Assembly (NCBI GenBank): GCA_051453625.1
Contig: JBOZIK010000001.1
Span: 93,455,639 to 93,519,638 of the forward strand
Direction: 5' to 3'
Origin: Welwitschia mirabilis
Lineage: Eukaryota > Gnetophyta > Gnetopsida > Welwitschiales
Length of the DNA stretch: 64,000 nucleotides
Shown: positions 46,995-57,850 of the stretch, in pieces
Numbering within the stretch: position 1 is the first letter of the stretch
Layout: every line of letters begins with the position of its first letter
Made by a program: the position numbers and the translations under genes
The notes under the pieces: model-generated
What the model was told of the DNA's origin: nothing
The model's database searches: none
The model's input: the letters and a program-made list of their open reading frames with translations, nothing else

Positions 46995-47034
46995 NNNNNN
47001 NNNNNNNNNNNNNNNNNNNNNNNNNNNNNNNNNN
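46995..47034. other. Assembly gap, 40 N
   Basis: Adjoins the CA microsatellite, which probably caused the break. Confidence 0.99.
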
Positions 47035-47093
<59 letters not shown>

Positions 47094-47140
47094 ACACACA
47101 CCCACACACACACCCACACACCCACACACACACACATACA
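47035..47140. repeat. (CA)n microsatellite
   Basis: About 100 bases of CA, interrupted in its right half by CCCACA units. The Gyp3 3' LTR has only 'ctacaacataatg' at the matching place, so the repeat expanded after insertion. Apparent poly-His/Thr frames here are artefacts. Confidence 0.97.
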
Positions 47141-47287
47141 CCTACTAACATACTAACTAATTAACCTATTGACTAGCTAGTACATTAACTTAATTACTAA
47201 AGAAAATGGTATAACACCATTAATTTATAATTACAAAAATAAATAAATTTCATTAGTAAGTAAAATTTATATTTGAATTAGTTCTCA

Positions 47288-47639
47288 TCATGTTAATAGA
47301 CCTCAGTTTCTAGCAAAGTCGTATTATGAAAATTAAAAAAACTTTACTTTATCAACAATTCTATAAATAAAAAATTATTACTCAAGGTGTAAAGTAACAT
47401 ATGTACTTGATAAATGAGAAAGTTAGAAATATGAAATGAATTCTTATATATTTTGTATAAAAATAACAATAGGGAATATCTTTCTAAGGAAAATAAAACC
47501 AAGCAATCTTAATCAATGATAAGTCAAAATGATAAGAATATTTAAGATGTAAGAACCACTCATTCCCTAAGGAAGAAGATTAAAACTTTAGTAAAACCAA
47601 AAAAAATAAAGAATAATATAGTTGAAGAAGCCACTAGTG
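47288..47639. other. Gyp2 sequence with no recognised domain
   Basis: A-rich sequence right of Gyp3. It probably encodes the variable C-terminal part of Gyp2 gag, but I cannot align it. Confidence 0.35.
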
Positions 47640-48240
47640 AAATAAGGCTTGAATCACAAAGGAAATTTAAAGAATAAAATCCATTTATTTCTCTTCTACT
47701 AAAGTAATAAAATACGTAATACTTCAATCCAATTTTATTACAAGATTAAAGGACAATATAGAGGATAATAAACTTAATCAAATTTTTGAACAAGTAAAGT
47801 TTAAAATACCTATAATGCAAGCAAACAAAGTAACTCATCTTTATTCCAAATATTTAAAGGACTTTATTTTAAAAAGAAAAGAAAGTTTATTACTCAATAA
47901 GTCCATTTAGTAGAAAATATAACCCAAATGATGAAAACTAAGATTCCACCTAGGTATAAAGATCTTCAATCACAAATTATCCTAGTAATAATTAATGAGA
48001 AAAAAGTACCTCATGCATTGTTAGATTTAGATGCAAGTGTGAATATCATGCCTTTTCATTTATGTGAAAATCTGGGCTTAATAAAAGTTTTTAAAATCAA
48101 CATAACATCATCCTTAATCAATGGATCTCTAACAACCCCAAAAGAAATAACTAAAAATGTATTAGCCCAAGTTAACTAAGGAATCTATCTTATAGATTTT
48201 GTAACTTTAGATATTGCTAAGAAGATTTTCCCAATTATTT
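47640..48240 (+). pseudogene. Gyp2 gag-protease linker and protease
   Basis: The linker at 47770-47910 reads 'NKLNQIFEQVKFKIPIMQA' and 'YSKYLKDFILKRKE', as in Athila/Tat elements ('FE-VKK--INIP--EA', 'YAKFLKD--SKKRK'). The protease (47928-48179) has 'LLDLDASVNIMPFHLCENLGL', the best-preserved protease of the window, with Asp retained but Gly changed to Asp in the GAS motif. It goes on with 'GSLTTPKEITKNVLAQV' and 'IDFVTLDI'. Confidence 0.8.
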
Positions 48241-48559
48241 GAGACCTTTATTATCAATGAGATATGTTCTAATTCATTGTCATACTAGATTATTGTAATT
48301 AATATTCATGAATTTAAGGATAAACATGAATGTTTTCAATCCATTAGAGTGAAAAAACAAGGACAACATTAGGAGAAATTGAGATTCATCCACATACTTA
48401 TCAAATCCATAATTGTTAATGATTCTTTTAAATTAGTATTGAAAAATAAGCATTAAAACCTTTTAGATACTAATGATCAACTTATAAAATCCAAGGAAAC
48501 TAAAGAGATAATAATTTTTAGACCATAGGAAAATCAAGACCTTACCATTCAAGATGAAT

Positions 48560-50304
48560 TCCAAGAAGAACTCAAAGACTTACATTTCATCTTAAAGTAC
48601 GTCTTCCTTAATGTGAAGGAAATAAAGCCACTAATCATTAGAAATAATCTAGGGCCAATATAAGAGAAATAATTAATTAAAGTTCTTAAACAAAATGAAG
48701 GAGTTTTTGCTTGGTTTCACAAGGATCTATCAAAGGAATTTTACTAGCATTGATAATATACAAAATTTACCTAGATGAAAATGTAAAATTAGTTAGTGAA
48801 CATCCTTATAATTTGAACCTTTTATTACGAAAAATGATTAAAGCTGACATCCATAAAATATGAAAAGTGCATTACATATCCAATATGAAATAGTAAGTGG
48901 CTAAGTTAAATCATGGTAGTATGAAAAATGAATGGTAAGTAGTTGGTTTGTAATGACTTTAAAAAATTAAATGAACATATAAAGAAGGACCAATTTCCTA
49001 GTCATACATTAATAAAATACTTTAAAAAATTTCAACACATAATTAAATTTTCATAACTCTTGAAGATTATCATAAAACTAAATTTACTTTTTTATTTAGA
49101 ACCTTTACTTACAAAAAAAAATTCCCTTTGGTTCATGCAATGAATCTATCACATTTCAAAAATTTATGATGTCTATATTTTTAGATATGTTCAAAGAATT
49201 TTTAAAATTATTTATGAATGATTTTTTTCAATTTTTAAAAATTCTTTCTATTAAACTATAAAACACCTTAATAAGGTTTTGTCATAATGTATTGAAAAAT
49301 ATTTAAAATTAAGTTGGAATAAAATCATTTTATGATTAATAACGAGCTCATTTTAGGACATGTTATATCACATAATGGAATAATGTGGATCCTAAAAACA
49401 TCCAATAAATGACATCCTTGCTAACTATAACCAATATTTTTACATTAAGAGGTTTATTAAAACATGCTAAATATTATCAATAATTTATTAATGAATTTTT
49501 AAAAATTACAAAAACCTTTGTATGCACTATTATAAAAAAATAAATAAATAAACCTTTTGTATGAAGCAAATCCTCTAAAGAAGCTTTTAAGGTTCTTAAG
49601 AAGAATGTCATTACTACACCTATTATTAATGCACCAGATGGTACTACCTTTTGAACTTAGGTGCAATGCTAGTAATACTACCATTGGTGTAGTCTTAGGA
49701 AAATACATTAATCATAAGCCACATATCATCTATTACATCTTTAAAACCCTTAATGCAACTTATAATAACTATATAATAACTAAAAAGGAGTTACTGGTAA
49801 TTTTTACAACACTTCAAAAATATAATACTACCTAATAGGATATAAAACTCAAGCCTACATAAAACATTAAACTATTAAGTTCTTAGCAACTAAACAAATT
49901 ATTAATGTTTTAATCATGTGTTTGTGTTTTCTTATGTAAGAATTTAACTTCAATATTCAAAAAAAATGAGGACACAACAATGCGATAACTAATCATCTTT
50001 TACATTTAAAAATACTATAGAAATACCAAACTCAAGATACATTTGACAATAGTCTTTTTAATGGAAAAAATTTGTATATGTTAATCCTCATAATAAGGAC
50101 CTATGAGACATAAACATTGTAGATTACTTATTAACGCTTCAATTTCCATAGGATTGAATAGATGTGAATAAATAATAACTTCTCAAAATAATTAAGAACT
50201 TCTTTTGGCAAAGTTCATTTTCATATGAAATATTTGAAGATGAGATTACATGCTAATTTATTCCAAAATGACAATAATATAATCTTTTACAAGTATGTTG
50301 TAAT
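48560..50304 (+). pseudogene. Gyp2 RT and RNase H
   Basis: The pre-RT segment reads 'KYVFLNVKEIKPLIIRNNL' and 'LKQNEGVFAWFHKDL', counterparts of the L-YAFLG, VI and 'A-GW---DI-GI' motifs. RT itself (48780-49300) is badly broken; the active site at about 49211 is FMND, the first catalytic Asp replaced by Asn. RNase H (49557-49835) has 'EAFKVLKKN', then 'CNASNTTIGVVLGKYINHKP' and 'NYIITKKELLVIFTTLQKY', in which the catalytic Asp of the usual C-D-AS motif is also Asn. The frame runs on to the LINE1 insertion ('VHFHMKYLKM'). Confidence 0.78.
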
Positions 50305-50317
50305 AATAGTTACAAAG
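50305..50317 (+). repeat. LINE1 target-site duplication, left copy
   Basis: AATAGTTACAAAG, identical to 56218-56230. Confidence 0.92.
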
Positions 50318-50569
50318 TACAAAATGAATTTTTGATTAAGGATCTCTACTAGGGTTTTTGAAGCTCTGCTAGGATTGAGTGGATCTGGAGTATTGGAGAA
50401 GCGAGCTTGAAAGATAGCAGACCCATGGATGTGGTTTCAGTTTTTAGTCATGAAGTATGGAGGGTGATATTAGCTGCCAGATAGTCTATCTAAAAGTAAG
50501 TTACAAATATTTTGAAATACTTATTTTGATCCATTTTTAGGATTTTTCTTCAAGGGTTTTAGCCCTAAC

Positions 50570-51600
50570 ATGGAGAAGACTTAGTTCTTTAGGGAAGGAA
50601 AATTCCTAGTTTTGGAAGTATAGTTTAATTGAAAATTTTATTTCATCTAGTCCATGACCAAGGCTAGATCGGATCTATGCATGGTGACAACTAAATGGAT
50701 GGGAGTCAGTAAAATCGATGTTATTACTATGTTAAAAGGACTAGTGCTTTTCTTCTTGGACAACAAATAAGATTAGGATAAAATAATCATAAGAGAATCT
50801 TATTTCTTTAGGGTACAGGATCTTGCCCTAGCTAAATGGATGTCAAGGATGTAATCAGACTTGAATCTATTTAGGAGGTAACCAATTTGGATCTACATCC
50901 ATAAGTTTCCATTGGAGTTTTGGGATGAATATTTCTTAAGAAAAATTATTACTCAATTTATTTATCTTAATCAAACTAAATAGGATAACTATCAAATAGA
51001 TGAGACTAGTTCTAGCCAAATTTTGTGTATGGATGAGTTTAAAGAATATAAAGGAGATTTAATTAGTTAAATTTTGATCTGAATGGAATACTTGTAAACT
51101 TGAAGTTACTTATGAGAACGTTTTGATCTCATGGAATGTTTGTAGAAAATCAGGGCACATTTCAGGGAGATGTGTTTCTTCTAAAAAGAGACACTTACAT
51201 TGTGGTAGAATGGGTCATTTAAGAGAAGAATGTAGAAAATAGTTGATTGACATTAAGGAAAAGCAAAAGGAAACCTGTATTTTTTATGGGAACATTGGAT
51301 ATAACCAGAGCATATGTCAATATAAGTAAAGAAAGGAAAACACAGGGAAAAGTACTATTGTTTTTCCTAAGGAAATTAAGAATAGCAAAGAGAAGAAGGT
51401 ATAAAAAATGAAGTACAACCCCTTCCAACCTCTTGTAGAATAAGAAGAACCTTATCAACCATCAAATACTAATGAACCTAATGAAATGAAAAGAGGTCCC
51501 AATAATGGAACCCTTCTAGAAAGAAAAATGACAAAAAATGTGGCTAATAGCTCCCAAGCTACCATTGAAGATACATTCATGAAAGGTTAAGTACCTATAA
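50570..51600 (+). pseudogene. LINE1 ORF1, DUF4283-like with zinc knuckles
   Basis: The frame starts at ATG 50570 (MEKT). It contains 'RVQDLALAKWMSRM-SDLNLF' and 'PIWIYIHKFPLEFWDEYFL', which match the plant LINE ORF1 (DUF4283) pattern 'W-P-F-P-----VWVR-P-LP-E-W'. Near 51150 come zinc motifs: CRKSGHISGRC, then HCGRMGHLREEC, then a third (CIFYGNIGYNQSIC) with its second Cys and His lost. ORF1 proteins bind the LINE RNA. There are many stops at plausible Gln, Arg or Trp codons. Confidence 0.75.
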
Positions 51601-51619
51601 AGGGGTGAAAACACCCCTA

Positions 51620-54600
51620 ATGAATTGTCTTTCATGGAATTGTAAGGGATTAGAGTCCTCCTATAAGAAAAAAACCCTCATAAATCTTATCAATTAGTAT
51701 TAATTTAGTTTATTTATAGGAAACAAAAATAAAAAATGGTATGAAAATAGTTAGTTTAAGGAAGAAATGGAATTTCTTTACCTATGTAGCCCAAGGTAAT
51801 TATGAAGACCTCATGATCTCCATGAAAAGGGAGGTAGACCTATTTAACAAAAGTAAAAACCACATCATAATTTTTCTTAAAGAAGAAGAGCGGACTATAA
51901 TAAACATTTATAATCCCAAAAAAAATCAAGATAAAGTCATTATCTTAAAGGAATTACCCCAGAGAATGATAGATAAATCTAAATGACTAATGTTTACACC
52001 ACTAAAAAAAATCATAAGGTAATAACTAGAATTTTAGAGGATCTTCAATCCTTAAATATTTTTTAGCATGAAATGCTCTTACAGATACTAGATTCAAGTA
52101 CACATGGTCTAATAGAAGGACAAATAACAATCTAATCATGTCTAAGATTAACAAAATCCTTGTGGGCAAGGATTTAGCTAAGCTTCCAATTAAATATTAT
52201 GGCCTAAATAGGATAGCTGCAGATCATTGTCCTATCAGACTTAGAGTGGGGGTGATTTCACCCTAGAAAACTCCATTTCGATGGAAAGGTATTATATTAA
52301 TCAGATAAAAACATGAACTTTAATGGAAAAAATATGGGCCCAGTATGATGGGAAAAACCATAAATATTTTTTATATGGATCTTAATAAATCCCACATAAA
52401 GATTTAAAAAGGAAATATAAAGAAAGATTTAAGTTAGGATTAGAACTTGAGAAAGAATCTAAAGAATCTAGACTAAGTAAGAGGAGGGAGGAGAATAGGA
52501 TAGCCTATGTAATAGGAAATATTAGTGCCTATTAAAACTCTAAGAAATAAATGCTGATAAGGAAATCTATTAGAGAGAATGCTCTAGGATAAAATTTCTT
52601 AAAAAGAGGAATAATCACACCAAGTTTTTCTTCTAGCAAGCCAGTCAGCATAGATTAGATAATAAGATTAGAAGGCTAACTATTAGAGGCCAAATAATAG
52701 AAAATGAACAAGACATAGCTAAGAAAATGCAGGCCCATATTATAAGAATTTTAAAATGGGATAATATTTCCCCCAGCCTTATTCTAAAGAATAAGAGAAT
52801 TTCTAATGAAGACAATACCTTACTTGTTAAATCCTTGAATAGAGATGAAGTTTTAGCTATAATGAGGTTTATGAAGAACAATAGGGCTCCTAGCCCTGAT
52901 GGGTGATTAGTTGAACTCTTTAAATCTTACTTTTTCATATTGGATAATAATCTTCAAGACATTATGTAGGATGTCTTTTATAATAAGAAAATTCCCAGGG
53001 AAATGAATAAAACCATGGTAGTTCTTATCCCTAAACAGAGGGATGTAATAAACTAGAGAACTTCAAATCTTTAGATGTCTACAATTTTCTTTATAGAATC
53101 TTTATGAAAATCATGGTTGATCATATTTCCCCATGCTTTTTAAGGTGACCTCAGATAATCAAGCCGGCTTATCCAATCTAGGTATATCCAAGACCAAATC
53201 CTTTTAACTCATGANNNNNNNNNNTCATTCTATTAAAAAATATAAATTTCCTCTTCTTATTACTAAATTGGATATTGCGAAAGCCTATGATTCAATCAGT
53301 TGGCAAGTATCAAGTAGTATCCTTAGAGAAATTGATTTTTATCAAGACATTATTAATCTTTGGCTAGATATGTAGCATTAACCAAATTCAGTGTAGAGGT
53401 TAATAATCATAGATCAAAATCCTTTTCAATAGGTCAAGGATTAAGGTAGGGGAATCCTATATTTCCATATCTTTTCCTCTTTATGATAAATGTTTTATAG
53501 GTCTTTTTAAAGAGTAATGAAGTTATAAGAATTAAAATTGGAAGTAAAAATTTCATCAATAATTACTATGCAAATGATAACATCATCATAATAAAGGCAT
53601 CATATCAATAAAAAAAAGATATAAAGAATTCAATGAATCTTTTGTAGTAGGTATAGGTCTTTATACCAACTCAGACAAGTTAATAATCCATACTTTAAGT
53701 AGAAAAAAGATTAGAGGGGTAAAATCGGTCAAATCCTAAACACAAAACTAGAAGACTTGTAGGATATTTACCTAGGAATTTTCCTTTAGAATTAGGATAA
53801 GAACCTCATTCCCTCAACCCCCACACTACAAGAGCCTCACACATCCACCTCCTCCCTTAGTATTCCCCCCCCTCACGCCCCCCCGCTTCCTCCCATTATT
53901 CTTGCTCCCTTCCTCCCAGTGAGCCCCCAAAAGAATATTATTTAAAAAATTAATAGGATCATGGAGGAATTAATATGATTTAGAGGTAAAGACCAAAATT
54001 GAATTCATTTTTGTAAATGGAAGAAAATAAACCGGTCAAGAGGATTAGAAGGATGAGGGATTTAAAGACCAAAGGATTGCATCCTTACTAGATCTCACAG
54101 GATCTTAAAAAGACTACATGAAGGAGGAAAACCTTCGAGTGATTTGATTACTCACAAATAAACAAATTAAAGCATCTATCAGGGAGAGTCCTATTTTAGA
54201 AAACATCTCAATAAATTTCAAAGACAACTTTAAGAGTTAAACATTTATCAAACAGATTTAACCAAATAGATCATTTTAAAAAAATATAGAAAAAATTATT
54301 CCTATAAGAAATGTTAGAAGGGTTAAATTCTAGAAAAAATTAAAGCATTTTATTGGCTAAAAGGTCATCATAGAATTATTAATAAAGATCAACTACTCAA
54401 GAGGGGAGTTCAAGTGGAATCAAACTATCTTGTCAACCAATCTTATCATGAAACTTTACATTACTTGTTTCATTAATGCACTTGGAGTAAATATTTAATA
54501 GCAATAATGAAGAAGTACTACTAGACCTGTAAATTTTCTAATACCTTCTTAAATGATGAGATTTGATTAATGTACTAGTAGATTTAGAGAATTAGAAATG

Positions 54601-54830
54601 ACCTAATTTTCTATAACGTGCCCTTACCATTTCCTTTAAATACTACTATGAAAAATGGAAGCTACATCCACCATCGAGCCATTTGACCCTGACCTCTTCA
54701 AAGGCTGCCCAGCTATGTGAAAAAAAAGTATAGGCTATAATATGGAGAATCCTCTTTCATAAGCTTAGGAGAGATCCGAGGGCTGATATCACCCCCTTTT
54801 ATAAATGTTGGAGAGGATAATGCACAACAT
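51620..54830 (+). pseudogene. LINE1 ORF2: endonuclease, reverse transcriptase, C-terminal domain
   Basis: It starts at ATG 51620 with MNCLSWNCKGLESS, the standard start of a plant L1 endonuclease. The endonuclease end (about 52080-52250) has 'DTRFKYTWSNRRTNNN' and 'ADHCPIRLR'. RT begins with 'NNRAPSPDG' (52885), then 'LITKLDIAKAYDSISW' (53260), and the active site near 53570 reads YANDN: the first Asp of YADD is Asn. A 10-N gap lies at 53215-53224. After a C-rich interruption (53790-53935) the frame resumes with 'FCKWKKINRSRGLEGWGIRDLKTKG', allowing for stops, the usual post-RT region. ORF2 nicks DNA and reverse-transcribes the RNA; this copy is dead. Confidence 0.82.
53790..53935. other. C-rich block inside LINE1 ORF2
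   Basis: About 145 bases with C runs of five to eight, in sequence otherwise about 70% AT. It breaks the post-RT reading frame. The other strand is G-rich, with several G runs close together. Confidence 0.75.
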
Positions 54831-55247
54831 ACATAAGAATCCCTATCAAAATAACTGAAAACTCCCTTTTCAAACTCTTGGAGATCCCTACAGCTAAAGA
54901 AAGAATCCCTCTTGGAAGCCGAGGTAGTGTGAAGGGATTTACTTCTTCCTTAGTGATATTTCTAAGTTACCTACTAGATACATCAATTGGAAGATGTTAG
55001 TGTCCCCATTAGGTCTAGGCACAAAACTTGTTGACCAATACTTCATCTAGTCTAGGTGCTACTCTAAGCTCTCAGGTGTTTACTTTGCTTTTTTTAAAGC
55101 CCTAGACCTAGGGCTATAGGTAAATTTCCCTTTCTTGTTTGTTTAGGCCCTTTGACAAAAAGACTCCTCTAGCCACTTTGAATTAGTTCTAGATCTTTGA
55201 TAAACAACTAGTAAAATTAGGACAAGAGAGGCTTCTTTCCCTCCTCC
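54831..55247 (+). other. Unidentified coding-like segment in LINE1 3' part
   Basis: Less AT-rich than its surroundings. The frame through 54949 reads 'LSDISKLPTRYINWKMLVSP' and 'YSKLSGVYFAFFKALDLGL' with only a few stops over about 95 codons. I recognise no domain. It may belong to the same captured transcript as the J-domain frame downstream, or be LINE C-terminal sequence. Confidence 0.4.
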
Positions 55248-55871
55248 ATGGTGATGTCCACATCAAACTCCACTAAGAAGGACTTCTAAGATAATAAAAA
55301 TCATGGAAGAAATTACTCAAACTAAGGGGAAAATTACACAAGATAGTCCCAACCAATGAGGGGTAACTCCACCCCTAGACCACACAGAGGAGATGAATTT
55401 GCCCCTAGTCTAGCAAGAGACAACATAGGAGATATCTTAAGAGACAACCAAGAAGCCAGCTCAGGAACACCCACCATCTAACTTCCAAAAGTAAGAGAGG
55501 CATAACCAAGCCTTCCCTCAACTAGAAATGAGCCCTAATTCTACCCAAAATTTAACCTTAGACTACTCTTTTATATAAATGCAACATAACCCTCAGGAGG
55601 ATATAGATATGAATGCTATAAGATGGGAAGTTAGGCTTGCAATAAGCCATGAACTGAAAAGTTCTCCTTCATCACATTAGGAATTTTTCACAAAGCCCTC
55701 CCTTAATACATCTAGTCTATCTATAGAAAGAAAGCACTCAAATTACATCCAAATAAAAATCAGACAAGTGATGAATAATTAAAAGAGGTAAATCAAGCAT
55801 TTGAAGTGTTATCTAATGAAATGGGTCATTTTTTACTTGAACATAACCATCGTAATATTTTTCCTTTCTAA
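55248..55871 (+). pseudogene. Decayed J-domain (DnaJ-like) ORF carried in LINE1
   Basis: A 207-codon frame runs from ATG 55248 (CCATGG context) to TAA 55869 with twelve in-frame stops. The first 135 residues look disordered, rich in Ser, Pro, Arg and Asn ('STPRPHRGDEFAPSLARDN'). The end, about residues 140-195, follows a J domain: 'FITLGIFHKALP' (the LG-V---A-- segment), then 'SIYRKKALKLHPNKNQTSDE' and, after a stop, 'LKEVNQAFEVLSNEMG'. The invariant HPD at 55746-55754 is HPN (GAT to AAT). J-domain proteins stimulate Hsp70 ATPase through HPD, so the decayed form would not work. No intron interrupts it, which fits a reverse-transcribed mRNA. Chance similarity is unlikely but must be tested with a profile. 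Confidence 0.68.
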
Positions 55872-56219
55872 ATAGGATACTAATACTCCTTTATTAAGGT
55901 CTTTTTCCTAGCCTTAGATTAGTTTTATCATGTCTAATGTGATAGGACAGTTTCACCCCTAGTATATTAGTTAATAGTCTTCCTTAATGGTTATTAAACG
56001 ATTTCATTCTAGATAGTTAGTTTTCCATTTTTATTCTATTTTTTCAAGGGCATTTTTACCCATAATTTTGTTTTATTTCTAATTCTTTTTTGAACATTTA
56101 ATGGAATGTTCCCCCTTTCTCTAAACAGTTTATTTCTCCTCTCAAGTTAGAATGTTATTACCCCCGTAATGTAAATTTTCTAGTTTAATATACTTGCTCT
56201 TTTTAAAAAAAAAAAAAAA
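55872..56219 (+). other. LINE1 3' untranslated region and poly(A) tail
   Basis: T-rich sequence without a gene ends in fifteen A (56205-56219), directly at the right target duplication. No canonical AATAAA is seen; plant signals are often degenerate. Confidence 0.8.
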
Positions 56220-56230
56220 TAGTTACAAAG
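56218..56230 (+). repeat. LINE1 target-site duplication, right copy
   Basis: AATAGTTACAAAG; its first two A overlap the poly(A) tail. Confidence 0.92.
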
Positions 56231-57340
56231 GAAATTTCAATGAAGAAAATATAGATTATGAGGTTTCACAATATGGATATTCTCAAATAATTTTGTTTTA
56301 TTACTTTTATAACTATGTTGTAAAATATGACCATTTTTAAAGAGTAAGGGATTCATCAAAAAAATATGAGTTACTTATGAACCTAATCTAGAAATGAAAA
56401 CCATTTAACATTTGGTCATTAATTTCACTGGAATATCAAGAATTAAATGGATATTAATATATTATTATTTTTATGGATTATGTTATAAAATTTATAGATG
56501 CCAAGAAAACAAAAACCAATGATGTTAAAAAAGTAGTAATTTTTTTCAAAGAACACATCTTCTAAAGTTGTAAAAATTCATGAATACTTATTAAGTAACA
56601 CATTTTATCAATTAAACCATGAAGAAATCAATGAAATTAATAAAACTTTTACATAGAGTCATAAATGCCTATCATTTAGAAACCAATGACCAAGTTAAAA
56701 ATGCAAAATCAAGAAATCAAAAATAATTTAGTTTAAATGGTAAATTCTAAGAAGGATTAGTATAGGAAGTTGGATGATGCACTATGGGCATATAGAATAA
56801 CTTGGAGAAATGCCTCTAAAATTACTCCATATAAGCTAGCATCTAAAAAATAATGTTTACTTACAGTAATTTCCAACATAATTCTTGAAAGTTATTGTAA
56901 AAATTAAACTTAAGTAAGCAAACATTAAAAAGAAACATACACAATTCAAGGAATTAGATGAAATAAGATATCACACAGTAAATTGATAATGAATATTTAA
57001 GAATTAACTAAAATACTAACACAATAAAAATATTAGATGAAAAAGTTTTAATCCAAAAAATACAATTCTACTATACAACACAGGATTACATAAGTTTCTT
57101 GGAAAATTATGAACAATATGAAAGGGATATTTTGAGGTTTTAAGACTAAACTACAAAGGAATTATGCACATAAAAAAATTAGCTTGTAATAGTGAATTTA
57201 CAATCAATGATCACTAATTAAAAGTGCATCATGAGAATAAGCTAGAATATCTTTGTTTGATTTTTAAAGAACCTAATGAAGTTGACATAGACACATTTGT
57301 CTCTAATTCTATATCATTAGAAGTTATTCATTCTTCTTAT
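56231..57340 (+). pseudogene. Gyp2 integrase remnant
   Basis: The clearest match is at 56760-56840: 'RKLDDALWAYRITWRNASKI' followed by 'TPYKLAS', the Athila/Tat integrase C-terminal motif. The catalytic core before it (56400-56700) has short matches ('HFHWNIKN', 'YQLNHEEINEINK') but is heavily mutated. It follows the RNase H of Gyp2 once LINE1 is removed. Confidence 0.65.
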
Positions 57341-57850
57341 GTCATCATTTAGTTTTTGCTTGTGCCACTAATTCATTTCACTTATTTAATTAAATATGTA
57401 TCCTACAAATCCATTTGTTACCTTTTTTTAGCAGAAATAATAATTCTGTTAATATCATAACACTTTTTTTAAAACTTTAGTTTGTGAAATATCACCTTGA
57501 AAATCATGAAGTATATGAATTTGTAAGAAGATATAAATACTGCTATTGATTACTACTTTAGTTTTTGACTTATCATATTCTAATTAGACTATCAATTAGT
57601 GTTTCCATCATATTATCCCCATCTTTATCATCATAGAGTTTATCTTGCATGGAAAAGAATTAGAAAAAAAAAAGGAAATTAAAAAAAGAGAGAAATAAAG
57701 AAAATAATAGGTTCACAATGCTCTATTACAAGTGCACTGAGCAAAGTTCCTAAGAGGGACCTTTGAAAGTGTACTATGATAACTATGAAAACTCCATTAG
57801 GGGATTAGTTAACCATGATCTAGAATTTTTCTTATGGGTACTTACTCCTC
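57341..57850 (+). other. Gyp2 3' region with block shared with Gyp1
   Basis: 57715-57830 ('ctctattacaagtgcactga', 'cctaagagggacctttg') matches 17445-17560 of Gyp1. An A- and G-rich run (57660-57705) precedes the block, as an A tract does in Gyp1. Confidence 0.65.

Larger units (their letters stand above)
26812..47287 (-). mobile_element. Gyp3: minus-strand Gypsy with a post-pol extra ORF, split by Cop3
   Basis: LTRs at 26812-27758 and 46239-47287 are clearly homologous. Between them, read on the minus strand: primer site (46235-46223), gag (about 46200-44600), protease (44350-44150), RT, RNase H and integrase (43560-41352), a Cop3 insertion, a tandem-repeat region (31470-32000) and an extra ORF (30370-28790). 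Without Cop3 it would be about 13.7 kb, long for a plant Gypsy but normal for the Athila/Tat group. No target duplication could be confirmed. Confidence 0.82.
46239..47287 (-). repeat. Gyp3 5' LTR
   Basis: It pairs with 26812-27758 and contains a 40-N gap (46995-47034) and a CA repeat absent from the other LTR. Confidence 0.85.
50318..56217 (+). mobile_element. LINE1: complete L1-like LINE with atypical 3' part
   Basis: A 5.9-kb unit bounded by an exact 13-bp target duplication, with a poly(A) tail (56205-56219) at its right end. ORF1 (50570-51600) has zinc knuckles; ORF2 (51620-54830) has an endonuclease and RT. Then comes a 1.4-kb segment not expected of a plant L1, with a J-domain frame (55248-55871). 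It sits in Gyp2 between RNase H and integrase. Because the duplication encloses everything, the 3' segment was part of the RNA that was reverse-transcribed. LINE2 is a relative, but its 3' half is outside the window. Confidence 0.88.
25850..57850 (+). mobile_element. Gyp2: Athila/Tat-type Gypsy, split by Gyp3 and LINE1
   Basis: Pieces lie in order on the plus strand: gag (25850-26760), protease (47640-48240), RT and RNase H (48560-50304), integrase (56231-57340) and a 3' block shared with Gyp1 (57715-57830). Integrase after RNase H is the Gypsy order. Gyp3 lies between gag and protease; LINE1 lies between RNase H and integrase with a clear target duplication. The LTRs were not identified, so the outer limits are approximate. 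Confidence 0.7.

Noticed and set aside
46851-47156. Frame with His-Thr repeats
   Set aside because: Translation of the CA microsatellite.
55303-55840. An alternative frame starting at ATG 55303
   Set aside because: It also looks coding-like in places, but the frame from 55248 contains the ordered J-domain motifs and is preferred.
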